Shown here: positions 1-6,840 of the stretch, piece after piece
Numbering within the stretch: position 1 is the stretch's first letter
How the letters are laid out: each line of letters opens with the position of its first letter
Assembly: GCA_017529165.1 (NCBI GenBank)
Contig: JAFXNY010000068.1
Span: 1-8,128 of the forward strand
Origin: Clostridia bacterium
GTDB taxonomy: Bacteria > Bacillota_A > Clostridia > Oscillospirales > Acutalibacteraceae
Length of the DNA stretch: 8,128 nt
Reading direction: 5' to 3'
Notes under the pieces: model-generated
Told to the model about the DNA's origin: nothing
The model's database searches: none
The model's input: the letters and a program-made list of their open reading frames with translations, nothing else
Position numbers and translations under genes: made by a program

Positions 1-46
1 CCACCCACGCCCCTTAAAAACCGCTCAACAGAGCGGTTTTCGCTTA
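1..46. repeat. Left copy of exact 46-bp terminal direct repeat, containing a hairpin
   Basis: These 46 bases are identical to the last 46 bases of the window (8083-8128). Inside is a perfect 10-bp stem, 17-26 paired with 31-40, with loop AACA; the arms carry A4 on one side and T4 on the other, so it reads as a bidirectional intrinsic terminator. It lies about 140 bases beyond the 3' end of the degV gene. The repeat could be the overlap of a circular molecule or one copy of a dispersed intergenic element; the sequence alone cannot tell, though the housekeeping gene content favours the dispersed element. Confidence 0.9.
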
Positions 47-52
47 CAAGGA

Positions 53-83
53 GTTTTTCCGCCGCACATGTCACCGGAAAAAC
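53..83. repeat. Intergenic hairpin
   Basis: A perfect 9-bp stem: 53-61 (GTTTTTCCG) pairs with 75-83 (CGGAAAAAC) around a 13-base loop. It is one of several adjacent hairpins between the window start and the degV 3' end. No coding frame covers it. Its role is unknown; it could be part of a composite intergenic repeat. Confidence 0.55.
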
Positions 84-87
84 ATAA

Positions 88-107
88 TGCGTAGCTCTCG
101 CTACGCA
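88..107. repeat. Intergenic hairpin
   Basis: A perfect 8-bp stem, 88-95 (TGCGTAGC) with 100-107 (GCTACGCA), closed by a TCTC loop (GAGA, a GNRA-type tetraloop, on the minus strand). No T-tract follows on either strand, so it is not a typical terminator. It belongs to the hairpin cluster at the window's left end. Confidence 0.5.
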
Positions 108-139
108 AATGCTTAAAAATTAAGTTTTTTGACAGGCTG

Positions 140-167
140 AACAGAGCAGTCCGAAGACTGCTCTGTT
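140..167 (-). terminator. Strong hairpin just downstream of degV, probable transcript end
   Basis: A perfect 12-bp stem pairs 140-151 with 156-167. On the minus strand, the sense of degV, the loop is TTCG, a very stable tetraloop. It begins 16 bases beyond the degV stop codon, where a terminator is expected. There is no T-run immediately after the stem; the nearest T-rich stretch on that strand is about 25 bases further on. It may therefore act mainly as a 3'-end stabiliser, or be part of the neighbouring repeat cluster, rather than a canonical intrinsic terminator. Confidence 0.5.
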
Positions 168-183
168 GAGTTTGGGTTTATAT

Positions 184-1083
184 TTAGTCAAGTCCGACTC
201 TCGGCTTGCCTACGAAGAAGAGTGCTACAGTGCCTGGGCCTGCGTGCGAAGCAATAATAGTGCCAATATTTGATAGCTTAACCTCTTTAAGCTTTGGGAA
301 TGTTTTCTTTATAAGGTCAATCGTCTCTTTGGCTTCTTCTATGCAGTTTGAATGACATAAAACACACTTTCCGTTATACTCTTTTCCCTCTTCTACATCA
401 TTTAGCATTGTTTCCACGGTTGTTTTTATAGCATTCTTTTTGCCTCTTACCTTACCGTAAGCGATTATGTGACCGGTTGAATTAAGATGCATTATAGGGC
501 AAATGCCGAGAATTGTTGCAACCGTTGCGGTAGCACCGGATACCCTGCCGCTGCGCTTAAAATACTTAAGGTCGGTTGAAAAGAACTGATGATGTATGCG
601 GCTCTTATTATCTTCAAGCCAATCAACAATTTCTTCAAATGATTTTCCCTCGTCACGCAAATCGGCGGCAAGGTCAACTAAAATGCCGTAACCACCGCAA
701 GAGCAGAGTGAATCTATAACCTTGATGTTTCTATCAGGATATTTTTCTTTAAGTGAAGCGGCGGCATCTACTGCATTATTAACAGACGGTGACATACCCG
801 AGCCCATAGCAATATGAAGAATATCTCCGTCATAAAGCTTTAAAAGCGATTCGAAGTAATCTGTATATTTATAAATATTTATCTGTGATGTTGCAGGAAA
901 CTTGCCCGCCTCCATAAAGCCGTAAAAACGGCCTAGAGCCTCGGGGTCACGCCCCATATCGTCATCGTGCTCGACACCGTCTACGCTGTAAGTATAGAAT
1001 AGAACTTCAATATTTCTGCCCGAAATATAAGAAAAAGGCAAATCAACTGTTGACTCACATGAAAGTACAAAATTGTTTTCCAT
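184..1083 (-). CDS. DegV family fatty-acid-binding protein (FakB-like)
   Basis: The encoded protein has 299 aa, close to the usual 280-300 of DegV proteins. Family marks in order: N-terminal STVDLP (residues 11-16), PATSQ (63-67, the conserved TS that contacts the fatty-acid carboxylate), GSGMS (94-98), IDSLCSCGGYG (123-133), the YFKRSGR loop (174-180), CPIMHL followed by KVRGKK (195-216) and ASHAGPGTV (278-286) near the end. DegV/FakB proteins bind a fatty acid in the cytosol and, where a FakA kinase exists, present it for phosphorylation and entry into phospholipid synthesis; no fakA is in this window. The start at 1083 was chosen because GAGGTG lies 4 bases upstream; an in-frame ATG at 1095 overlaps that Shine-Dalgarno sequence. 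It seems to be a single-gene unit with its own -10 box. The fatty-acid role is inferred from the family. Confidence 0.92.
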   Translation of the reverse strand: MENNFVLSCESTVDLPFSYISGRNIEVLFYTYSVDGVEHDDDMGRDPEALGRFYGFMEAGKFPATSQINIYKYTDYFESLLKLYDGDILHIAMGSGMSPSVNNAVDAAASLKEKYPDRNIKVIDSLCSCGGYGILVDLAADLRDEGKSFEEIVDWLEDNKSRIHHQFFSTDLKYFKRSGRVSGATATVATILGICPIMHLNSTGHIIAYGKVRGKKNAIKTTVETMLNDVEEGKEYNGKCVLCHSNCIEEAKETIDLIKKTFPKLKEVKLSNIGTIIASHAGPGTVALFFVGKPRVGLD

Positions 1084-1123
1084 AAAACACCTCATATATC
1101 AAAATAATTTGTTGCTGAATATT

Positions 1124-1129
1124 ATTATA
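1124..1129 (-). promoter_or_regulatory. Probable -10 box for degV
   Basis: The minus strand reads TATAAT, a perfect -10 hexamer, about 40 bases upstream of the chosen degV start, preceded by TGCG, which resembles an extended -10. There is no good -35 at 16-18 bases (only A-rich sequence). It lies between the operon terminator and degV, as needed for independent transcription of degV. Confidence 0.45.
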
Positions 1130-1181
1130 CGCATTAGCCGTTTTTATTTTATCATTATTGCGTTGCTTCGTCACCCTACTG

Positions 1182-1229
1182 AAAAAAATATAGCTCTACC
1201 GGTAATATTTTACCAAGTAGAGCTATATT
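1182..1229 (-). terminator. Intrinsic terminator of the phosphatase-ruvX-tepA-ftsK-MBL operon
   Basis: A perfect 13-bp outer stem pairs 1187-1199 with 1217-1229, and an inner 5-bp stem pairs 1201-1205 with 1210-1214. On the minus strand the hairpin is followed directly by a run of seven T (complement of 1182-1188, its first two bases inside the stem). It starts 27 bases beyond the MBL stop codon. The plus-strand side is also T-rich, so it could work in both directions, although no plus-strand gene is nearby. Confidence 0.88.
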
Positions 1230-1256
1230 TTATTTATCTACTGTCAGTAGAAATTG

Positions 1257-2156
1257 TTATTTTTCTGTTTTTACCGTTATTTCTTTTTCGCCCACGGTGT
1301 ATGTTACACTACCGTTTGTATCCGTTCTGTAATACTGCACGCCTGCCTCTTTAAGCCTCAGCAGTACCACATCATGCGGATGAGAATACCTGTTGCCCCT
1401 GCCGCAGGAAATCATGGCAAGTGAGGGTGAGGCAGCCTCTAAAAGCTCTTCACTTGTACCGTACATACTGCCGTGATGCCCCACTTTAAGCACATCACAC
1501 CTTATATTTATGCCGTCTTCCATAAGGCGTTTTTCGGCAGGCTCTTGTGCGTCTCCTGTAAAGAGAAATCGCCATTTACCGATTTGTGCCACGGTTATTA
1601 TACTGCGGTCATTTTCATCCTTTTCATCATAATAAGCTGCTATCACGGATATATTAAACTCGCCTACCGAGAAGCTCATACCCTGCTGAGCCGTAACGCA
1701 ATTACCGCCAGAGCCTTTAACATTTCCCATTGCCGTTTGCATTTTATCAGTGCGCTCATCGGTTTTACTCAAATCGGGTATAACCAGGTTTTTAATCTTA
1801 AACTCTTCTGTAAGAGGTACTATGCCGCCCATATGGTCGGTATGGTTATGAGTTATAAGAAGCATATCAAGATTATCTATGCCCTTTAGCTTAATAGTTT
1901 TGATTATGCTATCTGCGTACGATTTTATACCGGTATCAATAAGCGCCGATTTGCCGCCGCTATAGATTAAAATGCTGTCTCCTTGACCTACATCCAACAT
2001 CTCGACATACGAATCAGTATAATCGGCAGATACAAACAGCTTTGTTTTAAGGTAATCGTATGTATCAAATATGTATCCTAAAACTGCCGATAGCAATATG
2101 GCAGCCGTAATCGCTACGGCTACCATATTTTTAATTCTACGAGCTTCTTTTCTCAT
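1257..2156 (-). CDS. Membrane-anchored ComEC/Rec2-type metallo-beta-lactamase-fold hydrolase
   Basis: The protein has 299 aa. A basic N-terminus (RKEARRIK) precedes one hydrophobic segment at about 11-30, a signal anchor or uncleaved signal, so the catalytic domain probably faces outward. The MBL domain carries DVGQGDS (55-61, typical of the ComEC C-terminal domain), the metal site HNHTDH (103-108), TGD (200-202), GHHGS (226-230) and SHPH (258-261). All expected metal ligands are present. It lacks the multi-pass competence channel of full-length ComEC, so it corresponds to the C-terminal hydrolase alone. In ComEC this domain is linked to nuclease activity on incoming DNA; whether this stand-alone form acts on DNA is unproven. 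Its ATG overlaps the ftsK stop (ATGA), implying translational coupling, and it is the last gene of the operon. Confidence 0.88.
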   Translation of the reverse strand: MRKEARRIKNMVAVAITAAILLSAVLGYIFDTYDYLKTKLFVSADYTDSYVEMLDVGQGDSILIYSGGKSALIDTGIKSYADSIIKTIKLKGIDNLDMLLITHNHTDHMGGIVPLTEEFKIKNLVIPDLSKTDERTDKMQTAMGNVKGSGGNCVTAQQGMSFSVGEFNISVIAAYYDEKDENDRSIITVAQIGKWRFLFTGDAQEPAEKRLMEDGINIRCDVLKVGHHGSMYGTSEELLEAASPSLAMISCGRGNRYSHPHDVVLLRLKEAGVQYYRTDTNGSVTYTVGEKEITVKTEK

Positions 2157-4540
2157 TCACTTCGTGCTTCCTGTTCCATAAGTTGTTCTTTAGTTATGAG
2201 CACCTTTCGAGGCTTTGAGCCCTCATACGGGCCTACAACGCCTCGTTCTTCCATTTGGTCGATTATCCTTGCGGCTCTCGAATATCCAAGCTTTAATCGG
2301 CGCTGTAAAAGAGAGGTTGAAGCTTGGCCGGCTTCTACTACTACCTTTATTGCATCGTCAAGCATAACATCAGCGTCAGCTCCTTCATCCTCTGCTTGAG
2401 GTGCGGCACCGCCCTTTTGCTTAGCACTTACTGCCTGACGCTCTATTTCATCCATAACACTATCGTCATAATCAGCACTTGCACTCTTCTTAACATAGCC
2501 GACTACACGCTCTACCTCTTCATCAGACACAAAGCAACCCTGAAGCCTTCGCGGTTTGCTCGCACCGATAGGGTCAAATAGCATATCTCCCCGACCCAAT
2601 AGTTTCTCTGCACCTGCGCTATCAAGAATTGTACGGCTATCGATTTGCGAAGAAACCGAAAATGCAATACGGGTTGGAATATTTGCTTTAATAACACCTG
2701 TTACAACATCTACTGACGGCCTCTGTGTTGCAATAAGAAGATGCATACCTGCCGCACGAGCTTTAGCCGCTATGCGATTTATTGAATCTTCAACCTCTTT
2801 AGGTGCTGTTATCATAAGGTCTGCAAGCTCATCCACGATTATAACAATCTGCGGCATTTTAGTTACTTCCGGCTCGTCCTTAAGACTTTCGACCAGTTTA
2901 TTATAGCCGGCAATATCTCTAACACCTCTATCGGCAAACATACGATATCGCTTTTCCATTTCACTTACTGCCCACCCGAGAGCACCTGCCGCCTTACGAG
3001 GGTCGGTTACAACGGGGACAAGCAGGTGAGGAATACCGTTATAAACATTTAACTCTACAACCTTTGGGTCAATCATTAAAAGCTTTACATCATCGGGGGA
3101 CGCTTTATAAAGAATACTTATAATAAACGAGTTTATGCATACCGATTTACCCGAGCCTGTAGCGCCGGCGATAAGACCGTGCGGCATTTTTGCGATATCG
3201 GTGACAACCACATTACCGCCTATATCACGGCCAAGCGATACTGTAAGACTGCTCTTTGACGCCGAAAAAGCGGTTGACTCTATTATTTCACGCACGCCTA
3301 CAACCGCAGATTGCCTATTAGGCACCTCAATGCGTACTGCGGCTTTATTGGGTATAGGTGCCTCAATTCTCACGCCTGCCGTTGCAAGATTTAACGCTAT
3401 ATCATCTGCAAGGCTTGTGATTTTGCTGATTTTAACGCCAGCTTTAGGCTGAAGCTCATATCTTGTTACGGTAGGACCGTGGTTTATATCAACAACCCTC
3501 GTTTCAACGCCAAAGGAACGCAATGTTTCAACAAGGCGTTCGGAAACACTTTCCTGCTCGGCGGCAGTAGCCTTAATATCGCCGCTATTATACTCATTAA
3601 GCAGTGTGAGCGGTGGCGGAATATAGCCAACATTCTTTATGTAATTCTCGCTTATTCTGCCTGCCATTTCCTCGGTTTCTTTTTCGAAATCAACCTTGAT
3701 TTTCTCAGGTTTATCGTTTTCCCTAGCTTCTGCCTCGGCACCGTCTAAAGCATTATCAATATCAATAGAGGACTGCTCAACTTCGGCATCCTCGCCGTTA
3801 TATGTGGCAACCAGCTTTTTCTGCTTATATTTAAGGCTATCCTGTTTATTGCTTTTGCCGGTTTTATCGGGTTCATCAACAGGGATATCAACATTAAAGC
3901 CCTTAATTACCTTCAAATCATTCTTCTTTTCTGCTATTTCGGAGAATGTATTTTCAACCTGCTCACCCACCGCCTTTGCAGGCTTGCTTATGGCTTTAAA
4001 CAGCATAATAAGCGTTGTACCGGTCATTATCATAAACAGCACGAAAATTATTAGTATAAGGGTTATTGAGGCTCCGGTTTTCCCGAAAGCGGCACACAAA
4101 GGATGCGATATTAAAACACCTATAATTCCTCCGCCCTTTACGGCCTCACCGAGTGTTTTCCCTGCGGTATAAACTGCCGATATATGCTCGCCAAAGCCAA
4201 GGCCACCAACATAATTACCGAAAATATCAACACACGCACCTATGAGTGCTGTTAAAACAGTGCCCTCTATCATCCTTACCTTGACCGCCTTGCTCATCTT
4301 ATCAAGTGCGACAACTATTGCGGCGGCTCCAAGAAGTATAGGAAATACAAATGCAGTTATACCGAAAATACTGAACATAAAATTATGTATCCAGGTCCAT
4401 ACTTTTTCACCTGGAATAAACACAATGCACGCCCAAAATACCGCCACAGCAAGCCATATTATTGCCTTAACCTGCCTTGAGGCGGCTCTTTTTGCCGCAT
4501 GCCGTGCGGTAGATTGCCTAGTGTTTTTAGAATTAGCCAT
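2153..4540 (-). CDS. ftsK: DNA translocase FtsK/SpoIIIE
   Basis: The 795-aa protein matches the Firmicutes FtsK/SpoIIIE size. About four transmembrane segments lie in residues 26-182, followed by a charged linker to about 290. The motor follows: an alpha/beta core from about 330, Walker A GATGSGKS (459-466), DPK (491-493), Walker B IVIIVDE (565-571) and ATQRPS (604-609). A C-terminal gamma winged-helix domain (about 722-785, with LLQRRLKLGYSRAARIID) reads polar DNA motifs that orient the motor. It is an ATP-driven hexameric pump that clears chromosome ends through the division or sporulation septum; whether it is the vegetative FtsK or sporulation SpoIIIE cannot be decided here. GGAG lies 7 bases before the ATG. 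Upstream is a tepA-like gene (32-nt gap), an order also seen in B. subtilis; the stop overlaps the next gene. Confidence 0.97.
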   Translation of the reverse strand: MANSKNTRQSTARHAAKRAASRQVKAIIWLAVAVFWACIVFIPGEKVWTWIHNFMFSIFGITAFVFPILLGAAAIVVALDKMSKAVKVRMIEGTVLTALIGACVDIFGNYVGGLGFGEHISAVYTAGKTLGEAVKGGGIIGVLISHPLCAAFGKTGASITLILIIFVLFMIMTGTTLIMLFKAISKPAKAVGEQVENTFSEIAEKKNDLKVIKGFNVDIPVDEPDKTGKSNKQDSLKYKQKKLVATYNGEDAEVEQSSIDIDNALDGAEAEARENDKPEKIKVDFEKETEEMAGRISENYIKNVGYIPPPLTLLNEYNSGDIKATAAEQESVSERLVETLRSFGVETRVVDINHGPTVTRYELQPKAGVKISKITSLADDIALNLATAGVRIEAPIPNKAAVRIEVPNRQSAVVGVREIIESTAFSASKSSLTVSLGRDIGGNVVVTDIAKMPHGLIAGATGSGKSVCINSFIISILYKASPDDVKLLMIDPKVVELNVYNGIPHLLVPVVTDPRKAAGALGWAVSEMEKRYRMFADRGVRDIAGYNKLVESLKDEPEVTKMPQIVIIVDELADLMITAPKEVEDSINRIAAKARAAGMHLLIATQRPSVDVVTGVIKANIPTRIAFSVSSQIDSRTILDSAGAEKLLGRGDMLFDPIGASKPRRLQGCFVSDEEVERVVGYVKKSASADYDDSVMDEIERQAVSAKQKGGAAPQAEDEGADADVMLDDAIKVVVEAGQASTSLLQRRLKLGYSRAARIIDQMEERGVVGPYEGSKPRKVLITKEQLMEQEARSE

Positions 4541-4555
4541 AATTCAACTCCATAC

Positions 4556-4569
4556 TCGGCTCTCGCCGA
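4556..4569 (-). other. Small hairpin in the tepA-ftsK gap
   Basis: A 5-bp stem (4556-4560 with 4565-4569) closes a GAGA (GNRA) tetraloop on the minus strand, between the tepA-like stop and the ftsK Shine-Dalgarno. There is no T-run, so it is not a terminator. It could mark an RNA processing or stability site, or be chance. Confidence 0.3.
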
Positions 4570-4572
4570 AAT

Positions 4573-5244
4573 CTATACTTTTTCTATCATATCATAAAGA
4601 CAGCTTATCACATCCGAAAGCGAACCGATATTATCAATAAGTCCAGTATCAACCGCCGCCTGTCCCGACAGCACCGAACCGACATCGGTTACAAGCTCGC
4701 CTGTATTCATTAAAAGTTCATTGAAATTGTCATGCCCTATGTGAGAGTTTTTGCAGACAAAATCGGTTATACGCTCCTGCATACGGGAAAAATGGTTCAT
4801 AGTCTGCGGAACGCCAACAACCAGACCGTTTGTACGAACGGGATGAATAGTCATAGTAGCACTCGGTGCTATAAAAGAGTGCTTTGCGGATACCGCAAGC
4901 GGCACGCCTATCGAATGACCGCCGCCTAGCACGAGGCTTACACTCGGCTTTTTCATACCCGAAATCAGTTCAGCCAATGCAAGACCTGCTTCAACATCGC
5001 CGCCGATAGTATTAAGAATTACAAGCAAGCCCTCTATTTCTTCGCTTTCCTCCACAGCTACAAGCTGAGGAATAATATGCTCATACTTAGTGGCTTTGCT
5101 CTGCTCGGGCAGTATGTTATGCCCCTCTATTTCGCCTATTATTGTAAGGCAAAATATTTTATGCTTACCGCCAAAGGTTTCGACAGCTCCCATTTCCTTG
5201 ATTTTTTCGGTGTTCTCGTCTTTGTTTTTGTTTTCTTCGCTCAT
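4573..5244 (-). CDS. tepA: ClpP-family serine protease, TepA/YmfB type
   Basis: The protein has 223 aa. Its ClpP/crotonase-type core shows GLLVILNTIGGDVEAGLALAE-like sequence at about 72-92, the nucleophile region GGGHSIG (107-113, Ser111) and MTIHPVR (131-137, His134). The candidate third catalytic residue is Asp187 in TDVGSVLSG, followed by AVDTGLIDNIG (197-207). The first 20 or so residues are charged and hydrophilic with no signal peptide, so it is cytosolic. TepA of B. subtilis is described as a ClpP-like protein that aids protein translocation and sits just upstream of spoIIIE, as here; the small ylzJ gene found between them in Bacillus is absent. GGAGGG lies 5 bases before the ATG. The general ClpP family call is firm; the TepA name rests on similarity plus gene order. 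Confidence 0.88.
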   Translation of the reverse strand: MSEENKNKDENTEKIKEMGAVETFGGKHKIFCLTIIGEIEGHNILPEQSKATKYEHIIPQLVAVEESEEIEGLLVILNTIGGDVEAGLALAELISGMKKPSVSLVLGGGHSIGVPLAVSAKHSFIAPSATMTIHPVRTNGLVVGVPQTMNHFSRMQERITDFVCKNSHIGHDNFNELLMNTGELVTDVGSVLSGQAAVDTGLIDNIGSLSDVISCLYDMIEKV

Positions 5245-5293
5245 AGTATCCCTCCGGATATTATTATCGGGAGAAAATACCGCTTAATACAAA

Positions 5294-5707
5294 TTATTTT
5301 TTAATCGAGCGAAGATAATCCTCTAATATAAGTGTTGCGGCGACTGCATCAACCGTTTTCTTGCGCTTTTTGCCGTAAACATCATTCATATCAAGATAGG
5401 TATGTGCTGAAATTGTAGTACATCTCTCGTCAAATAGTACCGTTTGTATATTTGACAACTCGGTAATTTTTCCTGCGATTCGCTCACTTGTTTTGGCACG
5501 CTCGCCGAGCGTACCGTCCATATTCTTAGGAAGTCCCACAACAATACGGTCCGCACTATATTCTTTCGCTTTATCACATATTTTTTCTACAAGCAAATCT
5601 TCTTGCTTTTCGTAAATTACGCCCTTTGGGAAAGCAAAGTTAAGGCTCCCGTCCGATACAGCTACGCCGGTTCTAGCTAGTCCTAAATCAACCGACATTA
5701 TTATCAA
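5294..5707 (-). CDS. ruvX: RuvX/YqgF family pre-16S rRNA nuclease (putative Holliday junction resolvase)
   Basis: The RNase H-fold protein has about 137 aa from this start, matching the usual 135-145. Motifs: MSVDLGLARTGVAVSD close to the N-terminus (catalytic Asp in VDLG), IVVGLPKNMDGT with a following ERAK region, FDERCTT (second acidic site) and KKTVDAVAATLILEDYL at the C-terminus. YqgF is needed for 16S rRNA 5'-end maturation and was earlier proposed as a Holliday junction resolvase. I choose a TTG start at 5707 because GGAGG lies 9 bases upstream; the ATG at 5698 would put that site 18 bases away, and an ATG at 5773 adds 22 residues that do not look like the family. The gene overlaps the phosphatase end by 20 nt in another frame, so coupling is likely; a 49-nt gap follows before the tepA-like gene. 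Confidence 0.93.
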   Translation of the reverse strand: MIIMSVDLGLARTGVAVSDGSLNFAFPKGVIYEKQEDLLVEKICDKAKEYSADRIVVGLPKNMDGTLGERAKTSERIAGKITELSNIQTVLFDERCTTISAHTYLDMNDVYGKKRKKTVDAVAATLILEDYLRSIKK

Positions 5708-6362
5708 TTTTACCGACCTCCGCCATTCTGTTTCTCTTTGGCAATAGTTCATCCGGAACATGAGAACGATCATTCATATATTTTATTCTTACATTCATAT
5801 CATCGTCAAACTCTAAAAGTGTAACGCCGGTATTTTCGCACCATTCCATATCTTTAAGTCGCTTTATCGTGCCAAACAAAAGCCTACAGTTAAGACAGCG
5901 TATAACGCCGCCGTGAGTAGCTATCCCGACTATTTTGCCACAATTTTCATTTGCAATCTCTAAAACCGCTTTCCAAATGCGCTCATAAGCCGCACGCATC
6001 GATTCTCCACCCTCGGGCCAAAAGTCCTGCGGTGAATTGTTCCAGGCTTCCGCTAAACCGGGTATGTTCCCGAAAGCTTGCGAGAATGGTTTCCCCTCAA
6101 CAACTCCGCCGTGCATTTCCGAAAGCTCTTCTTTGACTACAACAGGCAAATCACGGTCTCCCTTTATCGCTAGCGCTGTCTTCTTGGCTCTGATAAGCGG
6201 ACTTGTATATACGATATCAAGGCTTATATTTTGAAATCTTTTTTGCAGGAGACTTAATTGCCTTTCGCCTAAGCTTGTTATATCGCAATCGGTAGAGCCC
6301 TGAAATATTCTTTTATTGTTCCCCTCGGCCTCACAGTGCCGAACTATATACAATTTTGTCAT
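5688..6362 (-). CDS. Histidine phosphatase family protein (phosphoglycerate mutase-like)
   Basis: The protein has 224 aa. Catalytic marks: VRHCEAEGN (7-14, phospho-acceptor His9), TSPLIRAKKTA (53-63, Arg58), the acidic residue in SEMHGG (Glu82) and ATHGGVIR (148-155, second His150). Position 10 is Cys where the family motif is usually RHG. The family removes phosphate from small molecules (phosphoglycerate, alpha-ribazole phosphate, sugar phosphates and others); nothing here fixes the substrate, and no cobamide genes are nearby. Start at 6362 was chosen because AGGTG is 7 bases upstream; an in-frame ATG at 6368 sits only 1 base from it. It is the first gene of the operon, with a promoter at 6381-6409, and its 3' end carries the ribosome binding site of ruvX. 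Confidence 0.9.
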   Translation of the reverse strand: MTKLYIVRHCEAEGNNKRIFQGSTDCDITSLGERQLSLLQKRFQNISLDIVYTSPLIRAKKTALAIKGDRDLPVVVKEELSEMHGGVVEGKPFSQAFGNIPGLAEAWNNSPQDFWPEGGESMRAAYERIWKAVLEIANENCGKIVGIATHGGVIRCLNCRLLFGTIKRLKDMEWCENTGVTLLEFDDDMNVRIKYMNDRSHVPDELLPKRNRMAEVGKIDNNVG

Positions 6363-6380
6363 ATACATGCACCTAAAGGC

Positions 6381-6409
6381 ATTCTACCACAATATATATG
6401 CTTTTGCAA
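6381..6409 (-). promoter_or_regulatory. Sigma-A-type promoter of the phosphatase-ruvX-tepA-ftsK-MBL operon
   Basis: On the minus strand TTGCAA (complement of 6404-6409) is separated by exactly 17 bases from TAGAAT (complement of 6381-6386). A start near 6374 would leave a leader of only about 12 nt before the ATG at 6362, just enough to hold the AGGTG ribosome site. It lies immediately after the rnpB terminator, so the operon can be transcribed independently of rnpB. Confidence 0.65.
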
Positions 6410-6411
6410 GT

Positions 6412-6437
6412 AAAATGCGGCGGAATATCCGCCGCAT
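6412..6437 (-). terminator. Intrinsic terminator of rnpB
   Basis: A perfect 9-bp GC-rich stem (6415-6423 with 6429-6437) is followed on the minus strand by a short T-run (TTTTAC, first T in the stem). It lies about 40 bases beyond the predicted 3' end of RNase P RNA and just before the operon promoter. The T-run is short, so some read-through into the operon is possible. Confidence 0.75.
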
Positions 6438-6476
6438 ATAGTCCCATATCTGTTATCCGACATCTGCCTTCTGGTC

Positions 6477-6805
6477 GTGAGCCGGCCTGTAAGCCGGGTT
6501 CTGTCTTGCACGGTTATCTATCTGGGCGCACAGTCGCCTATGCGCTCAAGCCGCTTTTCGTGGCACGCCGGGCAAGCGTATAGCCACATTCAGCGTTGCT
6601 TCGGATAGGGTTTACAGGCCCCCATAGTTACCTATGGGCGCAGTGAGCTCTTACCTCACTTTTCCACCCTTACCGCAAAAGCGGCGGTATATTTCTGTTG
6701 CACTCGCCCTGAGGTCACCCTCGGCAGCCGTTAGCTGTTATCCTGCCCTGTGAAGCCCGGACTTTCCTCACATACAATGTATGCGCAACCGCACGGCCGA
6801 CTCAC
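6477..6805 (-). ncRNA. rnpB: RNase P RNA, bacterial class A
   Basis: This is the catalytic RNA that cleaves the 5' leader from pre-tRNA. On the minus strand the conserved blocks appear in order: GAGGAAAGTCCGGG (complement of 6756-6769); the block with AGGGTG, GTGAGGTAAGAGC and CTCAC (complement of about 6641-6671); GTAAACCC...CCGAAGCAA near 6596-6616; and ACAGAACCCGGCTTA (complement of 6490-6504). The ends were set by the terminal P1 helix, where 6795-6805 pairs with 6477-6487 over 11 positions with one G-U pair. The 5' end fits the start site predicted from the promoter at 6812-6840. A length of about 330 nt is slightly short for the class. The layout is class A rather than the class B of Bacillus. 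Confidence 0.96.
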
Positions 6806-6811
6806 AAATTA

Positions 6812-6840
6812 AATATACCATAAAACATTATCTGTGGCAA
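6812..6840 (-). promoter_or_regulatory. rnpB: Promoter of rnpB
   Basis: On the minus strand TTGCCA (complement of 6835-6840) and TATATT (complement of 6812-6817) are separated by exactly 17 bases. A start six or seven bases downstream falls at about 6805, the same base at which the P1 helix of RNase P RNA begins, so the two predictions support each other. Confidence 0.75.

Noticed and set aside
1073..1354. Plus-strand open frame of 93 codons spanning the degV promoter and operon terminator
   Set aside because: It is rich in Ile, Phe and Leu because it reads AT-rich noncoding sequence, and it crosses a strong terminator hairpin and the end of the MBL gene.
1473..1889. Plus-strand open frame of 138 codons opposite the MBL gene
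   Set aside because: It is the antisense shadow of a gene whose metal-site motifs are all intact; no ribosome site or family resemblance was seen. The same applies to the other opposite-strand frames over ftsK, tepA, the phosphatase and the P-loop gene.
5698..5773. ATG at 5773 as the ruvX start
   Set aside because: The added residues do not resemble the family N-terminus, no ribosome site was noted for it, and it would deepen the overlap with the phosphatase gene to 86 nt.
6398..6583. Plus-strand open frame of 61 codons over the rnpB 3' part
   Set aside because: It lies antisense to RNase P RNA and its terminator, has no clear ribosome site and no recognisable protein character.
6477..6805. 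A riboswitch or tmRNA instead of RNase P RNA
   Set aside because: The conserved RNase P blocks occur in the right order and the P1 helix closes the ends; no tRNA-like ends or tag-coding frame were seen.
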